Of a stretch of 64,000 nt of DNA, positions 53,013-64,000 are shown in pieces. The notes under the pieces are model-generated. The model did no database searches. It was not told where the DNA came from and saw only the letters and a program-made list of their open reading frames with translations. The DNA is from Hippophae tibetana (Eukaryota > Streptophyta > Magnoliopsida > Rosales > Elaeagnaceae), in assembly GCA_037013495.1 (NCBI GenBank), contig CM072801.1:11146501-11210500 (forward strand), given 5' to 3'. The position numbers were made by a program, and so were the translations under genes. Positions within the stretch are counted from its first letter, which is position 1. Every line of letters begins with the position of its first letter.

Positions 53013-55191
53013 TTATTTATTTTTATATTTTTGTAAAATAAGTAAAAAAAATAAAAATAAAATATTTTAATTATAATATTCTATATATTATAACATTTTA
53101 TATATTAGGACATTATTATAATTATCAAAATATTATATTTTATTAAATTAATTTACGAGTGCACACGAGAGAAATGAATTAACTTACTTGAATTTATTAG
53201 TTAGTTGAATTAGTTTTTTTTTTAACTGTTAACTTGTTATATCAACCTTAAACAAACTAATATTGATTATTTCCAAAATTATATATTTCATGTGGCTGAT
53301 TAAAGAGACAAACTACTTATACATGCTCTATTCTATTTTGTTTTACTTGTTGCATGGTTTATCGGTGGTAAACACCAACTCAATATTGCCATATATTAGC
53401 AATAAAAGTTGACGAAACTAAGGTTATTTTCAATGACACATCTAACCAAAATAGTCTTCCTTATATTCCATTACATGCCTCTTACATGTTAGCCAAAACA
53501 AACGCTGTAACTACCAAAATATTAAAGCGCAAAAACTAATTAAAAACAAGAAAGAAAGGAAAGTTTTTTTGTTTGAGAAATCATAAGCAAAGAAAGACTA
53601 AACTATTATCATAATGCAATTTTTAACAAAATTACAGACTTTTTTGCCTTAAAATTAGACAAAAACAACACAAGCGAGCAATACGAATAATGACCCGAAA
53701 CCCTGCAAAATGGGTAAAAAAAGTTTATCACTAATATTGAATTTTGATAATAAAACAACAAAAATAAAAAATCAGTGGTTTTCCAATAACATAGATACCA
53801 TTGCCACGAATAAGTCCAGGAGTGTAGAGATGTAATCTTATTTCATCGTATGTTTTATTGGAGTGTAGAGATGTAATCTTATTTCATCGTATGTTTTATT
53901 TAGTATCATCTCATCTAATTTAAATGTAGTTATAATGGATTTAACTTTAAATATATTTTTTTATCATTTTTTAAATTAAATTTATATTAAAAATAATCAT
54001 TTATCATATTTTTTATCGTTGTTGTATTCTTATTTTTCTCATTTATACGTATTAAAGATAAATGAAATATCTTAATTAGTACAATCTCATTATCATATCA
54101 TCATATTAAAAATTAAGTAAAACGAGTTAAAATAAATTTTGAAATTTAATAGATTATATAATGAATCTCATTAACATCTCATCTCAATTTATAATTTTAA
54201 TAAAATTTATGATATAATTACATAATTTCATTTAAATATTCATAAAGGTTAATGAATAGATCCTCGTAGGCGTAGTTTGAACTGAAACAAAAAAAAATGT
54301 CAAAAGAATAAGCGAAACACCAATATTAGGTGAGTATATCTTGGTTGATGTAAATTGAAAAATAATTTATGTTTTAAAATAATTTGGATATGTGATATGA
54401 TGTAAATAATTTAAATGTGAAAAAATGTAAATTAATGTCATATTATTATTGTATTTATATTGGTTTTGTAAATGCATACCATTCATGAGAAGAATATATA
54501 AAAATTTAAAAAAAAGGAAGAAAGGAAGTAACAATGAGCACGAGTACGAGTAAAAATGGTTATTGATATAATTGTTTTTGAATTGAATTATAAAATTCGT
54601 ATTCAAAATTTTTCTTTCAGAATCGATTTTTTAACTGCGGATAACATTTGAGATAATTATTAAAAAATACTAAAAAATAGTTTTTTAAATTTTTTTTCTA
54701 TATACATACATAAAAAATTAATAAACCCTAATTATTAATTAATATATAATTTAATTAAATAAATATAATTAATTTCGAGTATAGATGGATACGATTATTA
54801 GTATAATCGTACTCGAATTATACTAATTGTTTCATGATCAATTTTTATATGTAATTATTTTTAAAATTTATTGAATAAAAATTGAACTAGTTATTTTTAA
54901 TTTTTTTAGCTAGAAGGAAGGAAGGCAAAAGGAAGAAGAAAAAAAAAACAAAACCAAAGAATTAATTAAAATAAATAAATAAATGAAAAACGAAGAGTGA
55001 AACAAGATAACACCGTCAGTCTTTCAGTTTGCCTGTCCTTGACGCATAAAGTTATGAATATAACGGCAATAAAAATTTAGTGTGATACTGAAAAGCACGA
55101 GATAAAAGCCCTGCAGTCAAATACGTTCCCAAATACACTACTCGATCCAAACGGAGCAAAACAGAAGAGTCTTCTTCTCCACCGATTTGTA
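53013..55191. repeat. AT-rich intergenic DNA with an exact 41-bp tandem repeat
   Basis: At 53820-53900 a 41-bp unit beginning 'gagtgtagagatgtaatctt' is present twice without visible change. The remaining DNA is AT-rich. The 150 bases before 55192 are the promoter and 5' UTR of the OST5 gene. Confidence 0.5.
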
Positions 55192-57636
55192 ATGGTAAGT
55201 TTCTCGATCAACCACCCTTAACATTCCTTCAATAAGGATTTTCCGACGATGCATTTCCTTTGTTTTCGATTAATTTAGCGTTTGTTTCCTGTTTCTTACT
55301 TTCATTTAATGAAGGCTACAAAACCGATTTCGAGTCCGGTCCCTGAGGCATGGTACCCAACACTGTCGGTGTTGATGCTCACGATGGGCCTTCTTCTGAC
55401 TGCCTCCTTCTTCATGTAAGTCCGATCTGATACCACTTGAAAGCTTAACGAGCTTTTCAGTTGAACTGTTTATCCTATTTGGTAGATCCAATTTTAAGAT
55501 GGATTTTCAATTATATACGTTCTGAATTTTGAACTTTTGGAGTTCATTTGGCTAAATCGAATTGAGGTACAATTGGATTTAAATTCTAGAAAGCAAAATT
55601 TTGTCTTTGATGATTGTGTTATAATACAAGTAAAATTGGAATAATACTTGAATTTTATAAGAGTAAATTCACTTTTTAGCTTTGTTTATTTCCAGAAAAT
55701 TATGTCCCCTGTTAATATTAATATAAGTCTTTGATTTTGTCCCTATATTTTACACTGTTTCCTTTTTTATAAAAATAAAGTCAAGATGACTTCATTCCGT
55801 GTTCATATCCCTTTGTATACAAGATTCTCTCAAAAAGAAAGAGCATAGTTTTGGTCTAAATTAAAGCTAGTTTGCGTTGTATATTTTATAGATATGGATA
55901 TGGGATGAAGACTGAGGAGGAGAGGAGGAGTTTTTTTTCTATCTGATGTTCATCCTTGGTCCTATGTGTAGGCTCACATTAGAGTCATGTTTTTTTCTTA
56001 GGACGTTCTATCTTTAACGTATTCACTGGAATTATAATTTTGGGTAATGGACCTTATGATGACGATGTGGACACTGGAAGCGAGCTGGAGGAAGCAAAGA
56101 GAGCCAGAACACTCTCTCTTACTCAGCATTGTTAGTTCCTTTACTATGACCTGTAGTGGTGCCCAAAGGCCTCTTAGCGGGTTCAGGACCTGAGTGAGAA
56201 CGGACAAAATCTCGAGAAGGTTGTCGAGGTGTCCCTATCCTAAGGGGAACACTCTCGGTACGACCTGAAGGATTTTCCTCCGACGATGTTTGACAGGCTA
56301 TGCTTTTACCCGTATCAGTAGAAGACATTCTAAAAATGAATAAGAGATTACCTCAAAATGACTTGAAAACGAGCTGGTGATATAAGGGAGAATGGCCTGA
56401 TGGTTGAGTTGATATTGCAAGCAAGCTGCAGAAAAACTGTATTGAAATTCAGGCAAACTTGTAATCCTATGAGCTGTACTCATAAGAAATACGACTTGAC
56501 AAGTTGATAAAAGAACTCAAGTTCTTTGATGAAAAATTATACTAAGTTAAAAGGATGTGATAAATGATAAAAAAATATATTATTTATACTAAGTTATAGA
56601 AGGGTTAACTTGAAAACTCAAGTTCTTTGATAGAATTTGAAAGATTTAACTGATACTTAAATATTCTTTTAATTTCTCAAAATAAAAGGAACATGGGGTT
56701 AATGTTTGATATTATTTACGTGGCAAGTATGTGATCCTCGTGACCCGATTCACCCCGTTATTAGAGATGAGAGACATGCATATTTATGTGTCTTTTTTTA
56801 TGCGACCTGAACCAAGGAGAAGCAATCACGTATTTCAAATGACCAAGAAACTTGATGTATATGATTTGATAGACAAGGCTTGGTCCATGACCACCAAGCC
56901 CGATATTAGGCGACTTGATGAGTGCAATTTATAGAGTATCATCTATTCTAAAACCTTTCTATGGCCTGGTGATGGCGGACTACGTATAACGACTTAGTTA
57001 TTATTTATTTTTACTGTATAAAAGTTAGTTCTAACACCTCGGTCAGAGCGACTAACATTGTAACGATGATACATGCCCATCATGTATCTATATATACTCC
57101 ATTAATGAAATGAATAAATGATATGAATTATCTTTTTTCTCTAATTTCTCTCTAAAATCCTAGAACCTTGGTAACTCTCCAAACTGTTTTAGTTTTCAAT
57201 ATCAATGTCATCCTTTTTGTTAGGGAAAGGGGAAAAGGTCAGGAGTCAAGGCAAGAAATATTTGACCTTGCCTTGTAGAGCTGTAATACTTATCAAAATG
57301 GTGAAGATTTGTTGCATCTTCAAGTACTACTTCCCAAGAAAATTGTGTGTTTGTGCACAATATATGGCTTAGCTTATTACTATTGTTAAACATTACAGTA
57401 CATGTGATCTGAATCGTTTGCAGCTATGAAGCAACCTCTTCTAGACAAAACCGCAGCCTCTCTAAAGAGTTGATAACAGGAATAGTGGCATCTGTGTTCT
57501 TGGTAAACCTTTGATTTTCAATTCTTCTGTTTTGATACCAAATTTCAGATATTAGTGGTGCTAAAACTTTTATTTACCCATTTTGCAGGGTTTCGGGTCA
57601 CTATTCTTGCTGCTCGCTTCTGGTGTTTATGTCTGA
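55192..57636 (+). CDS. OST5: Oligosaccharyltransferase subunit OST5/TMEM258 homologue
   Basis: Small ER membrane protein of 76 residues, a subunit of the oligosaccharyltransferase that N-glycosylates nascent proteins. The exons are 55192-55194, 55315-55415, 57424-57502 and 57589-57636, with phases agreeing. The protein reads ATKPISSPVPEAWYPTLSV then a first membrane span (about 17-38), the conserved FFIYEATSS at its end, SLSKELITGIVAS, and a second span ending GFGSLFLLLASGVYV. This matches human TMEM258 along its whole length. The first coding exon appears to be just the ATG, followed by a strong donor GTAAGT. An in-frame ATG at 55309 could serve instead if exon 2 began earlier. Intron 2 is 2 kb, swollen by an unidentified insertion. 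Confidence 0.88.
55990..57115. other. Unidentified insertion in OST5 intron 2
   Basis: About 1.1 kb of clearly less AT-rich DNA sits inside the intron. A 69-codon minus frame at 56119-56328 is rich in Ser, Pro and Gly and looks codon-biased. A 67-codon plus frame lies at 56731-56934. Near 57000-57110 the sequence resembles the 3' end of a transposable-element transcript (TA-rich box, 'aatgaaatgaataaatga'). I could not define ends, repeats or family. Confidence 0.35.
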
Positions 57637-60183
57637 TTTGTAGACAGAAATTGGTGAAATTTTGTTGAAGATTTTAATTAAGGATAATAATTTAGACTTT
57701 TGTTGGTTTGTCAAGTATAACATGTCTCATTTCACCAGTATGTTATGTGGCTGAAAGAGATTGTGATTTGCTGAGGAATGCCGTTAGATTTTTAACAGCT
57801 TCTTATTTTATCAAAGTAGAGGTGAATGGTGATCTTATCGACTCTTGGAATTATGAAACCACCTGTTATAGAAAGTAAGCTTTTGTTTGGTTGAGCATGT
57901 GTATTTTCCTCCCTAATATGCTAAACCTTTGATTTACTTTCAAAAGAAGACATGCTTCATAGTAAAAAAGAAAAAGAAAAAAAAAAAAAAAGAGTTACAA
58001 TGATTTTATTATGCCGATGGCACATACATAATTTAAGCGTGTTTGGATGCAAAGGGTACTTAAAATCGCATTTCTATGCTATAAATGTGAACTTATATAT
58101 ATTAAAGTCGCTTTTTATTTTATTGACAAATGTAAGAAGCATTTGTGTTTATAAAAGCTTTTTAACTGTCCATCCAAACGCGTACCTAGTAATAGTCAAG
58201 ACGGAGGAGCAAGGAGCAACTCACAGGCTAATCAGTCACGAGTCGGTGAATGAACTGTACCCCAAAAAAGTAAATAAATTGAACTGAATTTTCTTGAGTG
58301 ATTTCTATATTTCAAATTTGTAGGGGACAAAAAATAAAGGAAACCATAAAACAAAAACAATAAAATCTTTCTGGGAAAAGATGGTCGCTACGACACAATT
58401 CACAAACCGTAAACTGATATTATTTAACTGTAAGGACTATTAGATGAGTTTACAATGATATAGTAAATTTAGCAATTAAAAAAAGTAAAGTGGATGCAAT
58501 AAATAGGAATAATTAACATAATTAATGATATATTTTTAATTACATATCTAATTAAATTAGAGAGATATATATAAATAATTAATTAAATTATATTAAATTA
58601 ATGTTTTATCGATACCAAGACATGTAATCATGTATAAATAAAATAAAAATTTAACACACGATATTTAAGATAAAAATAACTTAGTCCACGATAATGATTT
58701 AAGGGGAAAATAATCGATCTATTAAACCATTTAGTTATTTATTATGAAAATAATGTTCAATTACAAAACAAGGTCTCAAATTACTCGTCATAGATAATAC
58801 CTCCAAATAGCTTACTTACAAATCTTCGCTTTCTTTCAATCTCCGTAAGTAAGATGTATGGATCCAGACCAACGTTTCTATAAAATTGAGTCACATAATT
58901 TATTAAATCTGTTCAACTAGCATTTGAAAAGTTAGCACAATAATACAAGTAAAAGACATGTCTTATAGCAAATTAAACAAAAAAAAATCTTAATTAGATT
59001 ATTTAATAAAATAACAGATAAAACAAAATTACTATCAAACCTTAAAACAAATAATTCAACACATGATCATAAATAAAATAGACTTGTTAATCAATTAAAC
59101 ATAACTACAAAATATTTGATAGACTAATCAAAGAAAGAAATCTAACAAAATATAATTTTGCAAAATAGATTGAAAAAAAAGCTTATGATCAAGAGATTAA
59201 AGCAATTGTAGTTAAGAGATTAGAATGCATTATGTTTGTTTAAATATAAATTATTAAAGTTCTAAGTCAAAGGCTAATTAATAATATGTCTAAAAATTAA
59301 TTGAAAAAACTTTAAAGAATAGGGACAATATAGTAATTAAAAGGTTTGGTTTGAGTAAACAAATAAATACAAGTTAAAGCCCTTGTTACTCGATCAATCT
59401 AAGCCGAGTTCGATCGATCGAACCAATAAGGTCGATCGATCGAAACTCTTTTCAATCGATCCAAGCAACGATTAAAGAAATAATTGATTGATCTAAAACA
59501 ATCTTGATCAATTCAACCTATAAAAGAAAAAAAATCAGAGACTAGTTAGATCGAATGTGATCGATTCTCGATTGATCTACCACAATTTTAAAATTATTAT
59601 GAGAGGACTTAGATCGTACTATATTAATACTTAATTGATCATTTAACATATATATTAATGTTCTTATGTATTTAATACAAATCTAATGTGTTTAGGAACA
59701 TGTATATATTTGAAATATATTTTTTAGTGAGTTAATTTGACAATGAAATGAGATATACTAATAGATATAAATGATATCAAAATTATAAATATATATATAT
59801 ATATTAATATATAATAATTATGATTATTTATAATAAATTTATACCTATTACAACTTAATTTTAATTGAGATGGTATGTAATTTAAATAAAATAAGAAAAT
59901 TTTATTTCATAAGGATGTAATAGAAAGAAACAACCTATTTCACATTCTAACGGTAAGCTTAAGGGAATGGAGTGCGAGAGATATTAAAAAAAAAGAGTAT
60001 GACTAGGAGATTTAGGAAGAATTGAGGCCTAGACGGGTGAGAAGTCGAAAACAGAAAAACTGAGAGTAGAGAAAGGAGAGGACAAGTCTAAATCTGGAAA
60101 GTGAGCCCATAGAGATTCAAATCTTTTGGAGCAAAACATTCGAGAAGCTTGAATCGCCAATTGGAAATAGTAACAGAGCTAAA
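57637..60183. other. OST5 3' UTR, a small MITE, then AT-rich DNA with GATCGATC cluster
   Basis: A MITE-like hairpin lies at 58037-58193; its ends both contain GTTTGGATG and its inverse CATCCAAAC (58041 and 58181). At 59390-59582 there is a cluster of ATCGATC-type palindromes, including TTCGATCGATCGAA at 59409-59422 and a near copy at 59431-59444. The rest is AT-rich with no gene recognised. Confidence 0.5.
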
Positions 60184-60799
60184 TGTCACGTCCCGCTCAG
60201 AATGTCCCTAAAAATCCAAAATAAATGGTGATTACCTAAAGGATCTAGACTATTCTACATGGAAAATTCTAGAGTTGCCTAGAGAAGTCTAGAAAGGGCT
60301 AGAGTTGGATGGACTCAACTCAAGCTAGAAGACCCTAGAATGTTCTAGAATACGCTGGATAGTGCTAGAATATTCTAGAACATGCCGGATGGTTCATAAA
60401 GGATGTAGAAGCTGCTGGAAGCTTATGGAACATCCCGGAAGGTTCATGAAGGAACTAGACAAACCTAGAAGACTCTAGAGTTTGCTAGAAGGTCCTAGAC
60501 CCTTGTGGCATATTGTACATAGTTCTAGAATTCTCTTGTACATTCTAGACTAGGAATACTCTAGAAAGTTGTGACATACTCTTAAGCTTAGAGTCACACT
60601 ATAAATAGACCCATTGGTCTTCATTTGTATTCATCCTTGGGAAATTGTAAGATAAACTCTCTCTAGAGCAATACAAAGTATTCTTTGCAAACTCTCTCTC
60701 TATTCTCTTTGGAGTTTCATTCAGTTTCAAAGGCAGGCTTAGTGCAACGGACGGTGCTAAGTGTCGCACGATCTCTACTTGAAAAATAAGGTCGTGACA
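60184..60799 (+). repeat. 5' LTR of the Gypsy element
   Basis: 616 bp from TGTCACGTCCC to the CA just before the primer-binding site. The U3 part is unusually rich in 'ctagaa' repeats (about 60250-60560). A TATA box TATAAATA is at 60600-60607, and poly-A-like signals follow. Confidence 0.85.
60338..60450 (+). promoter_or_regulatory. Three perfect heat-shock elements in the Gypsy LTR
   Basis: GAAnnTTCnnGAA, the three-unit heat-shock-factor site, occurs at 60338-60350 (GAATGTTCTAGAA), 60368-60380 (GAATATTCTAGAA) and 60438-60450 (GAAGGTTCATGAA). All lie 150-265 bp upstream of the TATA box at 60600. Weaker two-unit sites surround them. Function is inferred from the consensus only. Confidence 0.65.
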
Positions 60800-63700
60800 G
60801 TTGGTATCAGAGCGGGTTAAAGTATCTCTATCTTTGGCAATAATGAAGAACACTGCCCCAGCTACACCAAACATGGACGTTCCACCAATGGAACGTGGCC
60901 GTGAGGAAGTTCGGAAAGCCCCAAAGGAATCTCGAGCCAAGTCGAAAGACATACTTTCTAGCTTGGAAGCACGAGTGGGAAGTGCACAGGACAGCTTAGG
61001 GGAGCTGTTCGACCGGGTGGACAGCTTAGGGGAGCTGTTCGACCGGGTGGACAACTTAGAGGAGCGTTGCAATGGCTTGGAGGCCGAGGATGTGGAAATC
61101 CATGCAGCGGTTAAGATGTCCCTCAACGAGCTAGATGGTCGATTAAGGCAAGAGATTGATGGGTTAAAGGCGGAAGTTGCCAAGGTAAGGGATCTTGTCC
61201 AAAGAGAACTTGCTAATGTGTTGCTTAGAATGGAAGATATGGGTGGTGATCTAGCTCTATGTAAGCGGGCTATGGCCGCGGGAACTAGTGCAACCACTGT
61301 TATTGAGGCTAAGAGGGTGGATGTTCCCAAGCCTAAGACCTTCAATGGTGTTAGGAACGCTAGGGAAGTGGAGAACTTCCTATGGGGGCTGGAACAATAC
61401 TTTGAGGCTACTGGCATAACGGACCATGCCAGCAAGATCCGAACTGCAGCCATGTATTTGTCCGACACTGCAATGTTGTGGTGGAGACGGAGACATGGAG
61501 ATGTGCAACGAGGGGTTTGCACAATTGATACCTTTGAAGACTTCAGAAGGGAGTTCAAAATGCAGTTCTTCCCCGTAAATGCTGAAGAGGAGGCAAAAGG
61601 CCGATTGCGACGATTGAAACAATCAGGTAGCATAAGGGACTATGTGAAGGAGTTCACAACCTTGCTGCTAGAAGTCCCCGACACATCTGACAAGGATGCC
61701 CTATTCTTGTTTATGGATGGTCTCTAATCATGGGCTAACCTTGAGCTCAAGCGACGTGGTGTCCAAGATCTATCTTCGGCCATTGCGACTGCGGAAAACT
61801 TTATTGATTACTCTACAAACAAAGATAGCTCCAAAGCCACAGATAAGAAGTTTGTTGGAGGAAAGAATGGGGGAAGCCGCGGTAAAAGTCAGGGACCTAA
61901 GAACCATAAAGACAACTCCTCAAACAAGCCACGGGACAAGGGGAAGGAAAAGGAGGATCGTGGTGCCTCGAAGCCCCGTGTGACGTGCTTCATATGCGAC
62001 GGACCGCATTGGGCACGTGAATGTCCGAAAAGGAAGGCCTTGAGTGCCTTAGTTGCCTCCACACATGACCAAGATGGAAGTGAGTCGGACGGAGGTGCAA
62101 AGATGGGTTCTTTGCGCCTACTTGGTGCATTGCAGAGTGCCCCAAAGACCCCTAAAGGCTTGATGTATGTAGATGCAGCCATCAATGGAAAGGTCGCCAA
62201 GGCTTTGGTCGACACCGGTGCATCTCACAACTTTGTTTCAGTGGAGGAAGCAAAGCGATTTGGCCTAAAGGTTGTCAATGGAGGGGGATCTCTCAAAGCA
62301 GTTAACTCGGCGGCACTACCATTGCATGGAGTTGCTCGTAGAGTTAAGGTCAGTCTTGGTGCTTGGACTGGCCAAGTGGACTTATCAGTGGTACCCATGG
62401 ATGACTTCTCTGTTGTATTCAGCATGGAGTTCTTGGACCAGGTAAGAGCTTTCTTGGTGCCTTGTTCAAACTCTATGTGCATCATGGATGGTGCGAAGGC
62501 GTGTGTGGTACCAACGGAGAGGACCACCAGACCTACTACCCAAGCTCTCTCAGCGCTTCAGTTCAAGAAGGGATTGAAGAGGGATGAAAAGAGTTATTTG
62601 GCCATCCTAAAGGAATACGATGATGAAGAGGCTTCACCAAAGCCAAACTTGCCGACGGAAGTGCAAGTTGTCCTAGATAAGTTCCAAGATGTGATGCCGG
62701 AGGCATTACCCAAACGGTTACCTCCAAGGAGGGAGGTAGATCATGAAATAGAGTTGGAACCTGGCACTAGGCCACCAGCAATGAGCCCTTATCGAATGGC
62801 GAACTCAGAGTTGGAAGAACTGCGAAAGCAACTCGATGAATTGCTGGATGCTGGCTTCATAAGGCCGTCAAAAGCCCCATTTAGTGCTCCGGTGCTCTTT
62901 CAAAAGAAGAAGGATGGCTCGCTGCGAATGTGCATTGACTATAGGGCTCTAAATAAGATCACAGTCAAGAACAAGTATCCTATCCCACTTATTGCTTATT
63001 TGTTCGATCAATTGGGGAATGCTAGATACTTCACAAAACTGGACTTGCGATCAGGATACTACCAGGTACGCATAGCCAAGGGAGATGAGCCCAAAACCAC
63101 ATGTGTAACCAGGTATGGTGCCTATGAGTTCCTTGTCATGCCATTTGGTCTCACAAATGCACCAGCCACCTTCTGCACTTTGATGAACAAGATTTTCCAT
63201 CCCTACCTCGATCGGTTCATGGTAGTATATCTTGATGACATCGTGATATATAGCTGGGCTTTTGAAGAACATCTAGAGCATTTGAAGAAGGTGTTTGAGG
63301 TCCTGAGGGAAAATGAGCTATATGTCAAGAAGGAGAAATGTTCCTTTGCCCAAGATGAGGTGATGTTCTTAGGGCACATGATAAAGGATGGAAAACTGAT
63401 GATGGATGGAGCTAAGGTGAAAGCCATCCAAGAATGGGAACCTCCTGCCAAGGTTCCCGAGTTAAGATCTTTCCTTGGACTTGTGAACTACTACCGAAGG
63501 TTCATCAAGTCCTACTCAGCGAGAGCAGCCCCATTGACCGATCTGCTTAAAAAGAACAAGTCTTGGGAATGGACAAGCGAATGCCAAACCTCATTTGAAG
63601 ACTTGAAGAAGGTCATTAGTGAAGAACCGGTACTTTGTATTCCAGACCCCTCCAAGACATACGAGCTGCACACCGATGCCTCAGACTTTGCCATTGGTGG

Positions 63701-64000
63701 AGTTTTGATGCAGGATGGGCATCCGATAGCCTATGAGAGCCAAAAACTCAATGACACTGAACGCCGCTACACTGTGCAAGAAAAAGAAATGACAGCTATC
63801 ATTCATTGCCTAAGGGTGTGGCGACACTACTTGTTGGGTTCTCATTTTGTTATCATGACGGACAATGTAGCCACAAGCTACTTCCAGACTCAAAAGAAGT
63901 TGAGTCCCAAGCAAGCTCGATGGCAAGACTTCTTGGCGGAGTTTGACTACAGGTTGGAGTACAAACCTGGTAAGGCCAATGTGGTGGCTGATGCGTTGAG

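Larger units (their letters stand above)
60184..64000 (+). mobile_element. Ty3/Gypsy LTR retrotransposon, 5' part, cut by window end
   Basis: 5' LTR 60184-60799 (TG...CA). The primer-binding site TGGTATCAGAGC is at 60802-60813, for initiator-Met tRNA. The gag region is about 60840-62060, with a 30-bp in-frame tandem repeat at about 60991-61050 and a zinc knuckle [13 protein letters not shown] near its end. An aspartic protease ([10 protein letters not shown]) is near 62205-62235. Reverse transcriptase is about 62840-63400 (YLDDIVIYS). RNase H begins about 63650 ([11 protein letters not shown]). The order protease, RT, RNase H and the motifs fit Ty3/Gypsy, probably a chromovirus-type lineage; the integrase and any chromodomain lie outside. 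The visible part shows about one break and is otherwise open, so it looks fairly young. LTR divergence cannot be judged because the 3' LTR is not in the window. Confidence 0.92.

Noticed and set aside
60599-61633. 344-codon minus-strand frame across the Gypsy gag region
   Set aside because: It is an antisense shadow of the gag sequence; Ser-rich composition with no recognised domain.

Overview
The window is nuclear DNA of a flowering plant, most likely a eudicot. The genes are split by many short GT-AG introns, the intergenic DNA is very AT-rich, and every recognisable gene belongs to a plant family. The species cannot be named from the sequence. There are no prokaryotic features, CRISPR arrays, rRNA or tRNA genes that I can see. 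All exon models were made by eye from reading frame, splice signals and remembered family sequences; for every intact gene except the short ORF at 8296 the spliced length is a multiple of three.

Layout. 3193-8230 (-): CCCH zinc-finger protein of the C3H65/EMB1789 type. 8296-8478 (+): a short, unproven ORF head-to-head with it. 9223-12157 (+): organellar ribosomal protein S16. 15458-18183 (+): nucleosome assembly protein NAP1. 23657-27907 (+): mitochondrial RecA (RECA2 type). 29497-33439 (-): CRM-domain organelle splicing factor (CFM3 type). 34190-38589 (-): cytokinin dehydrogenase (CKX). 44773-48925 (-): an intron-bearing DENR pseudogene. 55192-57636 (+): the small oligosaccharyltransferase subunit OST5/TMEM258. 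60184-64000 (+): the 5' part of a Ty3/Gypsy retrotransposon cut by the window end.

The first four named genes form a conserved block. From memory of Arabidopsis loci, C3H65, RPS16-2 and NAP1;3 are neighbours on chromosome 5 (At5g56930/40/50), and NAP1;2 and RECA2 are neighbours on chromosome 2 (At2g19480/90). This window would hold the unsplit ancestral order. Three of the genes (S16, RecA, CFM3) act in organelle translation, genome upkeep or RNA splicing; there is no operon-like co-function.

The gaps and introns carry a rich set of small non-coding elements. They include two TIR elements with perfect 8-bp target duplications (9850-10575; 43832-44274, inserted into a tandem repeat) and a hAT-like element with GGTTTGGTCC-type low-complexity filling (13943-14306). 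There are also three TRIM elements (one with a perfect 5-bp target duplication, 47743-48097), several foldback/MITE-like elements, and a 148-bp identical tandem duplication in an S16 intron. The most suggestive regulatory signal is three perfect GAAnnTTCnnGAA heat-shock elements upstream of a TATA box inside the Gypsy LTR. I found no new defence or biosynthetic system.
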